From: Sphingomonas jejuensis
Lineage (GTDB): Bacteria > Pseudomonadota > Alphaproteobacteria > Sphingomonadales > Sphingomonadaceae
Length of the DNA stretch: 64,000 nt
Assembly (NCBI RefSeq): GCF_011927695.1
Contig: NZ_JAATJE010000001.1
Coordinates: 310,001-374,000 of the forward strand
Direction: 5' to 3'
Positions 41,804 through 50,187 of the stretch are shown here, piece by piece; within the stretch, counting starts at the first letter, position 1, and every line of letters begins with the position of its first letter. Both the position numbers and the translations under genes were made by a program. The notes below the pieces were generated by a model. It was given only the letters and a program-made list of their open reading frames with translations, was not told the DNA's origin and ran no database searches.

Positions 41804-43213
41804 GTGAGCGATCCCGCGCGCCGTTCCGATCCGCCCACCGACTATGACGTCGTGGTGGTGGGGTCGGGCGCCGCGGGGTTGAGCGCGGCCGCAACCGCGT
41901 CCGATGCCGGCGCGCGCGTGCTTGTGGTGGAGGCGGCGCCGCGCACCGGCGGATCGACCGCGCTGTCGGGCGGCGTCTTCTATGCCGCCGGCACCTCCGT
42001 TCAGCGCGAACGCGACATCGACGATCCCGGTGCCGAAGACATGCTGCGCTATTGGCTGACGCTCAACCAGTGGAAGCTTCGCCCGGCGCTTGCCGCTCGC
42101 ATCTGTCGGGGTGCGACACCTGCATTCGAATGGCTGCGCGACATCGGCGTGCGCTTCCCGGCCCAAGGCCTCTATGCGGCGGGTGCCGATCCGATGCCGC
42201 GCGGCCACCGTGCCGAGGGCGGCGGGGCCGAGATCGCGTCCGTGCTCGAAGCCTCGCTCCAGGGGCGCAGCGTCGACATCGCCGTCGACACCCGCATGGA
42301 GCGATTGCTGGTGGAGGACGGCTCCGTGCGCGGCATCCGCGCCGGCGGCACCGATGTCCGCGCCGACGGCGTCGTCGTGGCGAGCGGCGGCTTCGGCGCG
42401 TCCCCCGACAAGCTGCAACATTTCTACCCAGATGCCGCGCGCCACGGCGACGCTCACTGGTACATCGGGTCGGACCATTGCCGGGGCGACGGCATCGACG
42501 CGGCCGTGGCAGTTGGTGCAGGCATCGATGGACGCAACCGCGGGCTGCTGCTGCTCACCCCGGGCTTCGGCCGGGATCTGGAAAGCTACCTGCCCGGCTG
42601 GCTGATGCTGGTCGGCGCGGACGGCCGCCGCTTCGTCAACGAGGCGCTGGAATATTCGGTGCTGAGCGCGATCCTGAAAGAGCAACCGGGCGCCAGCGCC
42701 TTTGCCGTGTTCGACGAGGATGCACGTCGATCCTCTCGGCTCGCTGACCATCGGCCGGCACCCTCCTGGACGGCCGACCGCCTGCTGGATGCGGTGGACG
42801 CCGGCACGCTTCAGCAGGCAGGCAGCCTTGCCGAGCTCGCCGGGAAGATCGGCGTGCCTGCCGCCGCGCTGATCGCGGAAGCCGATCGGATGACTGAGGC
42901 CGCGGCGGGCGGCGCCGATGCCGACTTCTTCAAGCCGCCCGCGCTGCTGCGGCCGGTCCGCACGCCGCCATTCTATGCCGCGCGCATCCGCGCCGCGATC
43001 ATCTGCTGGACCGGCTGCGGCATCGCCATCGATCCCGACGCGCGCGCGCTGGACGAGGCGGGCCGGCGGATCCCCGGGCTGTTCGCGGCAGGCGAGACGA
43101 CCGGTGGCATGTTCGGCGAATGCTACGCGTCCGGCGGCGCATCGATCGCCAACGCGGTCGTGTTCGGCCGCATCGCCGGGCACAATGCCGCGACGGCAAG
43201 GAGACAGGCATGA
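41804..43213 (+). CDS. FAD-dependent oxidoreductase, fumarate reductase/3-ketosteroid dehydrogenase type
   Basis: The 469-residue flavoprotein starts at a GTG. It has the FAD motif VVVVGSGAAGLSAAATASDAG and GGSTALSGG near the N-terminus and the C-terminal FAD segment IPGLFAAGETTGGMFGECYA, as in the FAD_binding_2 group (fumarate reductase flavoprotein, KstD, urocanate reductase). A 1,2-desaturation of a cyclic ketone is possible from context, but the substrate residues of true KstD cannot be confirmed by eye. It overlaps the SDR gene by ATGA. Confidence 0.9.
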   Translation: MSDPARRSDPPTDYDVVVVGSGAAGLSAAATASDAGARVLVVEAAPRTGGSTALSGGVFYAAGTSVQRERDIDDPGAEDMLRYWLTLNQWKLRPALAARICRGATPAFEWLRDIGVRFPAQGLYAAGADPMPRGHRAEGGGAEIASVLEASLQGRSVDIAVDTRMERLLVEDGSVRGIRAGGTDVRADGVVVASGGFGASPDKLQHFYPDAARHGDAHWYIGSDHCRGDGIDAAVAVGAGIDGRNRGLLLLTPGFGRDLESYLPGWLMLVGADGRRFVNEALEYSVLSAILKEQPGASAFAVFDEDARRSSRLADHRPAPSWTADRLLDAVDAGTLQQAGSLAELAGKIGVPAAALIAEADRMTEAAAGGADADFFKPPALLRPVRTPPFYAARIRAAIICWTGCGIAIDPDARALDEAGRRIPGLFAAGETTGGMFGECYASGGASIANAVVFGRIAGHNAATARRQA

Positions 43214-44010
43214 CGCGGTTGAGTGGCAAGGTGACGATCGTGACCGGCGGCGCGAGCGGCCTTGGCGAGGCCACCGCGCGCCGCTTTGCCAAAGAAGGTG
43301 CGATCGTGATCCTGTCCGACATCAACGATGCCGCGGGCGAGCGGATCGCGGCGGAGATCGGCGCGCATTTCCGCCACGCCGACGTCACCCGCGAGGCGGA
43401 TGTGGCCGCGCTGGTGGACGAAGCGGTTGCGCGACACGGCCGCCTGGACGTGATGATCAGCAACGCCGGGCTGGCGGGCGCGGTCGGCAGCATCACGGAG
43501 CTGTCGGAGGACGGGTGGCGCAAGACCTGCGCCGTGCTGCTCGACAGCGTGTTCTTCGGCACCAAGCATGCCGCGCGCGTGATGCGGGCGCAGCGATCGG
43601 GCGTCATCCTGTCGACCACCAGCGTCGCCGGGGTCGCGCCGCTCGGCCCCCATGCCTACACCGCGGCCAAGCACGGCGTCGTCGGGCTGACCCGGTCCGT
43701 CGCGGCCGAAATGGCGCCCCACGGCGTGCGGGTGAATGCCGTTGCGCCGGGAACCGTGCCGACCTTCCTGACCGCGCAGGTCTACGGCGGTGCCGATGCC
43801 GTGCGCGAGGCGGGCGCCGCGCGCAATCCGCTCGGCCGCAGCGTGGAGGCCGACGAGATCGCCGCCGCCTTCGCCTATCTGGCGAGCGACGATGGCCGCT
43901 CCATCACGGGGCAGGTGCTGGTGGTGGATGCCGGCCTGAGCAACGCGATGACGCCACCCGGCTATCACGACCGCTCGGCGAGCTACATCGGCGCGGAGAC
44001 GGCGGGATGA
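43210..44010 (+). CDS. SDR family oxidoreductase
   Basis: The 266-residue classical short-chain dehydrogenase has TGGASGLGEATARRF, ISNAGLAG (a variant of NNAG), catalytic Ser in STTSVAGV, and YTAAKHG. It would oxidise or reduce a hydroxyl/keto group with NAD(H). It sits between the flavoprotein and the MFS gene with 4-base overlaps on both sides, so it belongs to the receptor operon. Confidence 0.94.
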   Translation: MTRLSGKVTIVTGGASGLGEATARRFAKEGAIVILSDINDAAGERIAAEIGAHFRHADVTREADVAALVDEAVARHGRLDVMISNAGLAGAVGSITELSEDGWRKTCAVLLDSVFFGTKHAARVMRAQRSGVILSTTSVAGVAPLGPHAYTAAKHGVVGLTRSVAAEMAPHGVRVNAVAPGTVPTFLTAQVYGGADAVREAGAARNPLGRSVEADEIAAAFAYLASDDGRSITGQVLVVDAGLSNAMTPPGYHDRSASYIGAETAG

Positions 44011-45344
44011 GGATGGACGCGATCGCACCTGAGCGCCCGGCGCGGCGCGGCATCCGCAATCCCTGGGCGGTGCTGGTCATCCTGACGGTGATCTACACCG
44101 TCGGCTTCATCGACCGGCAGATCCTCAACCTGCTGGTGCAGCCGATCAAGGCCGACTTCGGCCTGTCCGACACGCAGATCAGCCTGCTGATCGGACCCGC
44201 CTTTTCCGTCGCCTATATCCTGTTCAGCCCGCTGTTCGGCCGGTGGTGCGACACGGCGCCGCGCAGGAACATCCTGCTGGGTGCGCTGGTCGTCTGGAGC
44301 GGCTTCACCGCGCTGTGCGGCTTTGCGCGTGGCTTCTGGAGCCTGTTCTTCGCGCGCAGCGGCGTCGGCGGTGCGGAGGCCGGGATGACGCCTGCCGTGT
44401 GGTCGATGCTGAGCGACATGTTCGACGCACGGCAACTGCCGACCGCCTTTTCGATCTTCCTGATGGCGCCCTATCTGGGTGGCGGTCTGGCGCTTCTCTT
44501 CGGCGGCCTCACGATCCAGTGGGTTGCCGGGAGCGGGTACGAGGGCTGGCCGCTCCTCGCCGGCCTTGCGCCGTGGCAGGTCACGTTCCTGCTGGTCGCG
44601 GCACCCGGCTTCGTCTGCGCGCTGGTCCTGCTGGCGGTCCAGGAGCCGGCGCGGCGCGAGGATCCGGCCGCGGCCTCCGCCGGCGCCATGCCGATCGCCG
44701 AGGTGGTCGCCACCATGCGCCGGCGGCGTGGCTTCTACGGCTTCTTCTACCTGGGCATGGCCTGCAATTTCATCCCGCTCTACGCCTTTCCCGCCTGGTT
44801 TCCGGCATTCGCCATGCGCCGCTTCGACATGACCATCACGGAGGTGGGCGTGCAGTACGGGGCGGTCACGCTGCTATCGGGCACCATCGGCGTGCTGTCC
44901 GGCCCGTGGCTCGCCCGGATGCTGCAGGCGCGCGGATATGCCGACGCCTATCTGCGGCTGCCGGTGATCACCTCGCTCGTGCTGGTCGCCGCGTGCGCTG
45001 GCATGTGGATGTCGACAAGCTTCGAGGTCGCAATGCTCTGCGCCGGGATCGCCGGCGTCTGCTATTCCGCGCCCGCGTCCGTCGCCGCCTCCGCGTTGCA
45101 GCTTGCCACGCCGAACCGGATGCGGGGCATGACGTCGGCCATCTACGTCTTCGTGGCAACGGTCGCCGGCATGCTGCTGGCGCCGACGCTGGTCGCGCTT
45201 CTCACCGACTATGTCTTCGCCGATGAGGCGCGGGTGGGGGAATCGCTGGCGATCGTGTGCGCCGGATCGGCGATGTTGACGGCGATCGTGGTGGCGCGCG
45301 CGCTTGCCCCTTATCGGCGCATCATCGCCGGAGACGCGGCTTGA
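44007..45344 (+). CDS. MFS transporter, Spinster-like
   Basis: The 445-residue carrier has twelve hydrophobic helices. The N-terminal segment VGFIDRQILNLLVQPIKADF and DTQISLLIGPAF, with the loop GRWCDTAPRRN, match the Spinster-like major facilitator group often found in sphingomonad catabolic clusters. It probably moves the substrate or an intermediate across the inner membrane. The ATG at 44007 overlaps the SDR stop. Confidence 0.93.
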   Translation: MRMDAIAPERPARRGIRNPWAVLVILTVIYTVGFIDRQILNLLVQPIKADFGLSDTQISLLIGPAFSVAYILFSPLFGRWCDTAPRRNILLGALVVWSGFTALCGFARGFWSLFFARSGVGGAEAGMTPAVWSMLSDMFDARQLPTAFSIFLMAPYLGGGLALLFGGLTIQWVAGSGYEGWPLLAGLAPWQVTFLLVAAPGFVCALVLLAVQEPARREDPAAASAGAMPIAEVVATMRRRRGFYGFFYLGMACNFIPLYAFPAWFPAFAMRRFDMTITEVGVQYGAVTLLSGTIGVLSGPWLARMLQARGYADAYLRLPVITSLVLVAACAGMWMSTSFEVAMLCAGIAGVCYSAPASVAASALQLATPNRMRGMTSAIYVFVATVAGMLLAPTLVALLTDYVFADEARVGESLAIVCAGSAMLTAIVVARALAPYRRIIAGDAA

Positions 45345-45399
45345 TAGACGATGCGCGGCGGATCAGACTTGCCGCGCCGCGACGGGACCAAGGAGAGTG

Positions 45400-45945
45400 A
45401 TGATGGACGATCTGGAACGACGCATCCGCCGGCTGGAGGCGGAGTCGCAGATCCGTCAGCTGATCGCGCGCTATTGCTTCACCATCGACGACCGCGATCA
45501 TGACGGCATCGCCGCCTTGTTCACCGACGATGCGACGGTGACGTCCGCCGACGGGGTGATGAACGCGACCGGGATCGATGCGATTATGGCGCAATATGCC
45601 GGACGCTTCACCGTGCTCGGCGCGGGCGCGCACTTCATGCACGACGTCGTGCTCGACATCGGCGATGGCGACGAGGCGACGGGCCGCGTGTCCGGCCATG
45701 CCGAACTGTGGCGGCGCGACCAGATGATGGTCTGCTCGATCCGCTACAAGGATCGCTACCGCCGGGTCGCCGACCGCTGGCTGTTCGCCGCGCGTGAGAT
45801 CAGCTTCCTCTATTATGTGCCCTTGTCGGAATATGCCGGCATCCTGGGGAAGCGCGACCGCAACCTCGCCTATGGCGACCCGCGGCCGGCCGACTTCCCC
45901 GAAGGGCTGCCGGGCTGGGCCGCGCAGGCCGCGGCGAGTGGCTGA
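45400..45945 (+). CDS. NTF2-like/SnoaL-type protein
   Basis: The 181-residue protein has the cone-shaped NTF2 fold of SnoaL-like enzymes (IRQLIARYCFTIDDRDHDGIA split over residues 18-38, then FTDDATVT). An Asp-rich pocket and His in AHFMHDVVLDI are visible. Members include dehydratases, dehydrochlorinases and ketosteroid isomerase relatives; none can be assigned. AAGGAGAG precedes the double ATG at 45400/45403. It is 55 bases after the MFS gene and overlaps the next gene by 8 bases. Confidence 0.88.
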   Translation: MMDDLERRIRRLEAESQIRQLIARYCFTIDDRDHDGIAALFTDDATVTSADGVMNATGIDAIMAQYAGRFTVLGAGAHFMHDVVLDIGDGDEATGRVSGHAELWRRDQMMVCSIRYKDRYRRVADRWLFAAREISFLYYVPLSEYAGILGKRDRNLAYGDPRPADFPEGLPGWAAQAAASG

Positions 45946-46720
45946 GCCCGGGCTGAGGATCGAGCGGCAGGGCCGGCTCCTCATCCTCACCATCGCCCGC
46001 CCGGCGCGCGCCAACGCGCTCGACGCCGCGACCTCCGCCGCCATCGACGAGGCCGTGGAGGAGGCCGAGCGCGACGCCGGCATCGGCGCGATCCTGCTGA
46101 CGGGGGAGGGCGACCGCGCCTTCTGCTCGGGCATGGACATGAAGGAAGCGGCCGCCATCGGCGCCGGCCACGGCCTGATCCCGGGCCGCGGCTTCGCGGG
46201 GTTGACGGAACGGCGACGGACCAAGCCGCTGATCCTGGCCATCAACGGAACCGCGGTGGCCGGCGGCATGGAGATGCTCCTGGCCGCCGACATCGTGATT
46301 GCCGCCGATCATGCCCGCTTCGGATTGAGCGAGGTGAAGCGCGGCCTGTTCGCCTTCGCCGGCGGCATCCAGCGGCTCGCCCATGCCGTGCCGCGCGCGA
46401 CGGGCCTGTGGATGATCCTGACCGGGGAAACGGTGGATGCCGCGCGCATGCTGTCGCTCGGCCTCGTCAGCGAAGTCGTGCCCGCAGACCGGCTGATGCC
46501 GCGCGCCCGCGAGGTGGCGGAACAGATCCTGAGCTTCGACGCCGTGGCCGTGCGCCGTGCGAAGATGCTGTTCGACAGCGCGGCCGACATGCCGATCGAC
46601 CAGGCGCTCCGCTTCGGCCGGGCCTATGGCGAGGAGACCCTGGCATCCGCTGCCGGCCGCGAGGGGATCGCCGCCTTTGCCGAAGGACGCGGCGCACGCT
46701 TCAACGATTCTGCGGGCTGA
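45938..46720 (+). CDS. Enoyl-CoA hydratase/isomerase family protein
   Basis: The 260-residue crotonase-fold protein has the first oxyanion segment AFCSGMDMKEAA and the second INGTAVAGGMEMLLAADIVIA. A Glu sits in FGLSEVKRGLFAFAGG at one of the usual catalytic positions. It could hydrate or isomerise an enoyl-CoA. A GTG start at 45938 inside the end of the NTF2-like gene gives the standard N-terminus. It ends seven bases before a convergent TetR gene. Confidence 0.9.
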   Translation: MAEPGLRIERQGRLLILTIARPARANALDAATSAAIDEAVEEAERDAGIGAILLTGEGDRAFCSGMDMKEAAAIGAGHGLIPGRGFAGLTERRRTKPLILAINGTAVAGGMEMLLAADIVIAADHARFGLSEVKRGLFAFAGGIQRLAHAVPRATGLWMILTGETVDAARMLSLGLVSEVVPADRLMPRAREVAEQILSFDAVAVRRAKMLFDSAADMPIDQALRFGRAYGEETLASAAGREGIAAFAEGRGARFNDSAG

Positions 46721-46727
46721 GCCGGCC

Positions 46728-47435
46728 TCACCGCGGCCCGGTCGCGCCCTCCAGCCGGTCGATCAAGGCCGACAGGCGGGTCAGCTCGTCCGGCATCGAT
46801 GTGCCGCCCGATCGCGTGACGATGCCGTTCAGCACGGTCGCGACATAGCGCGCGGCCGTGCTTTCATAGTCGATGTCGCGGCCGACGAAGCTGGTCCGCA
46901 TGCCGATATGTTCCAGCCCGCCGAACAGCATGTCGCGCACCATCACCGGGTCCACGTCGGCGCGCACCTCGCCGCTGCGGATGGCGTCCTCGACCACGGT
47001 GATGACCGTGCCGGCAAAGCTCTGGTTCGCCTTGTGGAGGGGCGTTCCACGGTAATTGGTCCAGCGCAGTTCCTGAAAGAACACGCGGTGGAGCTTCGGC
47101 GTCTCGCCCAGCGAGCGGAGGAAGCGGATGGCGATCAGCGTCAGCCGCGGCTGAAGCCCCGTGACATGCTCCAGCTCGCTCCGCAGCCGGTCGATGAACG
47201 GCGTCGCCCATTCGTGCAGCACCTGGTTGACCAGATCCTGCTTGCTTTCGAAATATTTGTAGACGGTGGCTTCCGAAACCCCGGCGGCCTGGGCGATGCG
47301 GGCCATGGAGGTCGCGGCTGCGCCATGTTCCTCGATCAGGCGCCGTGCGGCCTCCATGATCTCTGGCGCGCGGGCTTCCTTGCGTCGCCGCCATGCCACC
47401 CCGCCGATCTGCGCATCACCCATCCGCTCGTGCAT
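46728..47435 (-). CDS. TetR/AcrR family transcriptional regulator
   Basis: The 235-residue protein has the helix-turn-helix (about 14-62) with IMEAARRLIEEHGAAATSMA and VSEATVYKYFESKQ, and a long ligand-binding C-terminal domain. The ATG at 47435 directly follows AGGGAGAGG; ATGs at 47507 and 47423 are alternatives. It is divergent from the MaoC-pair/ligase operon, and an inverted repeat lies between them. It is likely to repress that operon. Confidence 0.9.
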   Translation of the reverse strand: MHERMGDAQIGGVAWRRRKEARAPEIMEAARRLIEEHGAAATSMARIAQAAGVSEATVYKYFESKQDLVNQVLHEWATPFIDRLRSELEHVTGLQPRLTLIAIRFLRSLGETPKLHRVFFQELRWTNYRGTPLHKANQSFAGTVITVVEDAIRSGEVRADVDPVMVRDMLFGGLEHIGMRTSFVGRDIDYESTAARYVATVLNGIVTRSGGTSMPDELTRLSALIDRLEGATGPR

Positions 47436-47475
47436 CCTCTCCCTGCCGGCCGACGCTGTTTGACCGCTTGTTGAG

Positions 47476-47501
47476 CCCGACTTATATAGCTGGTGGTCGG
47501 G
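47476..47501. promoter_or_regulatory. Inverted repeat, possible TetR operator
   Basis: CCCGAC (47476-47481) and GTCGGG (47496-47501) form a perfect inverted repeat with a 14-base, AT-rich spacer containing TATATAG. It lies between the divergent TetR gene and the MaoC-pair operon, where an autoregulatory operator is expected. Confidence 0.4.
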
Positions 47502-47523
47502 ATGCAAGAAGAGGAGGGTCGCG

Positions 47524-47988
47524 ATGGTACCGGTCGATGGCGCATCATCGTGGCCTCAGGGCCCAGCCGCAACCCCGATCACGATCCCCGTTGGTCGCTA
47601 CCGGCTGGACCGCGCGCTCGACGACGGCATCCGGGCCGCGGCCCGGGCGCCGGCACGCGTATCCGGCGACAGGCGCGCCCATCCGATCTTCGCCTTCCTC
47701 GCCGCGCTCGGCGGGATGGGCGTCCCCGTGGCCGAGCTGTGCCGGATGTGCGGATCGTCGATCGACGACGGCCCGGTGCTGGCCCGCACCAGCATCGACC
47801 ACGGGCCGCCGATGGAGGTGGACCGCGACTATGTGGTCGGCGGAGAGGTGTCGGCGATCACGCGCAAGCCCAGCCGCCGCTTTGGCCAGGCGGATCATGT
47901 CGACATCCGCCTGCACGTGGAATCGGACGGCCGGCGCTTTGCGGACGTGACGCTGTCCTGGATCATGCCGCGGCCGGAGGCGGCATGA
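47524..47988 (+). CDS. MaoC-like hydratase, N-terminal-type subunit
   Basis: The 154-residue protein resembles the N-terminal hot-dog half of two-domain MaoC/HTD2 dehydratases (HPIFAFLAALGGMGVPV, then VVGGEVSAITRKPSRRFGQADHVDI). It has no D-x-N-P-x-H catalytic motif. The next gene, started by ATGA overlap, supplies that motif. The pair therefore looks like a heteromeric enoyl-CoA hydratase such as ChsH1-ChsH2 of actinobacterial steroid side-chain degradation. Confidence 0.8.
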   Translation: MVPVDGASSWPQGPAATPITIPVGRYRLDRALDDGIRAAARAPARVSGDRRAHPIFAFLAALGGMGVPVAELCRMCGSSIDDGPVLARTSIDHGPPMEVDRDYVVGGEVSAITRKPSRRFGQADHVDIRLHVESDGRRFADVTLSWIMPRPEAA

Positions 47989-48362
47989 TGCGCCTGCTGC
48001 CGCCCTTCGCCGTCGACAGCGTCCCGGGGCCGGAGATGGCGGACTGGTGCCAGGCGCTCCGCGACGACAATCCCATCCATCTCGACCGCGCGGCGGCGGA
48101 GCGGCTGGGCTTCGGCCCGTATCGGGTAAATCCCGGGCCCGCCAACCTCGCCTATCTCCTCAACATGGTGATGATCGACGATCCCGATGCGGAGATCGCC
48201 CGGGTGGAGGCGAGCTTCCTGGCCAATCTGCTGGAGGGCGACCGCGCCGTCGCGGTGGGGGAGCTGGCCGCGCCCGACCGGGTGACCGCCTCGCTCCACC
48301 GCCCGCGCGACGGGGAGCCGGTTGTCACCGCCGTGATCGAGCTTCGGCGCCCGGCGCCATGA
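47985..48362 (+). CDS. MaoC-like hydratase, catalytic subunit
   Basis: The 125-residue hot-dog protein carries the R-hydratase motif ALRDDNPIHLD with Asp27/28 and His32. It is too short to be a full two-domain enzyme and is fused neither to its partner nor to the ligase, but 4-base overlaps on both sides couple the three. It would hydrate a 2-enoyl-CoA formed by the dehydrogenase pair (inference). Confidence 0.82.
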   Translation: MMRLLPPFAVDSVPGPEMADWCQALRDDNPIHLDRAAAERLGFGPYRVNPGPANLAYLLNMVMIDDPDAEIARVEASFLANLLEGDRAVAVGELAAPDRVTASLHRPRDGEPVVTAVIELRRPAP

Positions 48363-49858
48363 TCGCGGCCGGTGCCGCCACCGGCACGACCGTCTACGCC
48401 ATGGTGCGCGCGCGCGCCGAAAGCGGACCGGACCGGCCCGCGCTGACCGGCGAGGGCATGACCCTGACCTATCGCGCGCTGATCGCGCGGGTGGACGCGG
48501 TCGCGGCCGACCTCGCCCGGCGCGGCATCCGGCGCGGCGACCGCGTCGCCGTCCTGTCGGAGAACCGCGTGTCCTACACGCTGGTGCAGCTTGCCGCCGC
48601 GCGGCTGGGGGCAATCGTTGCCTGCCAGAACTGGCGCCTGTCGCCGCCCGAGCTGCGCCACTGCATCGCGCTGGTCGATCCAGCGCTGATGATCGCGTCC
48701 GATCGGTATCGCGCGCTGGCGGAGGGGTGCTGGGCGGGGGAGGTGCTGCCGATCGACGCGATGGGTGCCGATGGTGACAGCCCCGCGGCAGCGGAGCCGG
48801 AAGATCCGCTCCTGATCATCTACACCAGCGGCACCACCGGGCTCCCCAAGGCCGCCGCGATCAGCCACCGTGCGGAGGTCGCGCGGATGTGCGCGACGCG
48901 GCTCGACATCGGCATCACCGCCGATGATGGCTACATCAGCTGGGCGCCGATGTTCCACATGGGCGGGACCGAGCATCTGCTGGCGGTGCTGATGTCGGGC
49001 GGGCATGGCTTCGTCGTCGACGGCTTCGATGCGGACGCGATCTGCGACATCGTCGCGGCGCACCCGATCGGATGGCTGATGCTGGTGCCGGCGACGATCG
49101 CGCCCGTGGTGGAGCGGCTGCGGGCGCGCGGCATCCGCCCCCGGCGCCTGCGCGCGGTCGGCTGCATGGCGGACCTGGTGCCGGGGCAGGAGCTGGCGGC
49201 GATCACGCGCGCCACGGACACGCCCTATCTCGACAGCTTCGGCGCGACGGAAACGGGCATGGGCCCGCTTTCGGCCGGGCGCGTTCCCGTTGGCATGGCC
49301 CCCGCGGCCTTGCCCAAACAGCTGAGCCCGCTGGCCGAGCTGCGCCTGGTGGGCCCGGACGGACGCGACGTTCCCGATGGCGAGGTCGGCGAGGCCTGGA
49401 CGCGCGGGCCGACGCTGTTCAGCGGCTATTGGAACGCACCGGAGGCGACCGCGGCAAGCTTTGCCGAAGGCGGATGGTACCGGATGGGCGATCTCTTCCG
49501 TCGGGGCCCGGACGGCTACCATTTCGTCGGCCGCAGCAAGTACCTGATCAAGTCGGGCGGCGAGAACATCTACCCGGCCGAGATCGAGCGCGTGCTTCTG
49601 GACGACGCGCGGGTGATCGATGCGGTGGCGGTTCGCGCCGCCGATCCGCGCTGGGGCGAAGTGGTCGCCGCCGTGATCGCGCGCCGCGACCCTAGCCTGG
49701 ACGAGGCGGAGGTCGAGCGGCTGTGCCGCGCCAGCCTCGCCGGCTACAAGCGACCGCGCATCGTCCTCTTCGTGGAGAACGACGACCTGCCGCGCAACGT
49801 CAGCGGCAAGATCATGCGTGAAGCAGTGGAGTCTCTGGTGGTCGCAAGGACGGCCTGA
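48359..49858 (+). CDS. AMP-dependent acyl-CoA synthetase
   Basis: The 499-residue ANL-family ligase has the P-loop LLIIYTSGTTGLPKAA (about 151-166), the FGATETGMG adenine motif, and the hinge and C-terminal region WYRMGDLFRRGPDGY, GRSKYLIKSGGENIYPAEIE and the adenylation lysine near NVSGKIMRE. It would activate a carboxylic acid to its CoA ester with ATP. It is the last gene of the MaoC-pair operon. Confidence 0.94.
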   Translation: MIAAGAATGTTVYAMVRARAESGPDRPALTGEGMTLTYRALIARVDAVAADLARRGIRRGDRVAVLSENRVSYTLVQLAAARLGAIVACQNWRLSPPELRHCIALVDPALMIASDRYRALAEGCWAGEVLPIDAMGADGDSPAAAEPEDPLLIIYTSGTTGLPKAAAISHRAEVARMCATRLDIGITADDGYISWAPMFHMGGTEHLLAVLMSGGHGFVVDGFDADAICDIVAAHPIGWLMLVPATIAPVVERLRARGIRPRRLRAVGCMADLVPGQELAAITRATDTPYLDSFGATETGMGPLSAGRVPVGMAPAALPKQLSPLAELRLVGPDGRDVPDGEVGEAWTRGPTLFSGYWNAPEATAASFAEGGWYRMGDLFRRGPDGYHFVGRSKYLIKSGGENIYPAEIERVLLDDARVIDAVAVRAADPRWGEVVAAVIARRDPSLDEAEVERLCRASLAGYKRPRIVLFVENDDLPRNVSGKIMREAVESLVVARTA

Positions 49859-49986
49859 TCTGCGTGACAATGCCGCTGCGATGATTCGCCTAAGTTATGG
49901 AAAGAGTTGAAGGCGATCTGATCCATGTTGAGGAGCATGGGAGCGAGCGCGATACATTTGGTGGTGACGAATTCAGAGGTCTTGTC

Positions 49987-50172
49987 ATGATGGATCAACT
50001 GAACAGCCACATCTATTACCGCCGCCGCGAGCAGCACGAGAAGCGCATGGCGGAGCGGTCGTCGGCGCCCGAAATCGCTGCGATCCATACCGACATGGCG
50101 AAACGCTATGCCCGCCTGTACGAGGAAGCGCTGCGGCAGGAAGCGAGCCTGAAGCCCCGGATCCTCCTTTAG
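49987..50172 (+). CDS. Small conserved protein of unknown function
   Basis: The 61-residue protein begins MMDQLNSHIYYRRREQHEKR and continues with a helical, charged sequence (AAIHTDMAKRYARLYEEALR). Similar small proteins occur widely in sphingomonads, but no function is known to me. A longer start at 49897 exists; the double ATG at 49987/49990 with GAGG upstream fits the family better. It lies in a gap between two catabolic operons. Confidence 0.65.
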   Translation: MMDQLNSHIYYRRREQHEKRMAERSSAPEIAAIHTDMAKRYARLYEEALRQEASLKPRILL

Positions 50173-50187
50173 CGAGCACAAGTTCCG

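Noticed and set aside
42918-45344. An 808-codon frame that looked like an SDR-MFS fusion
   Set aside because: The first part is out of frame with the real flavoprotein and SDR genes. The MFS carrier starts at 44007 by overlap with the SDR stop.
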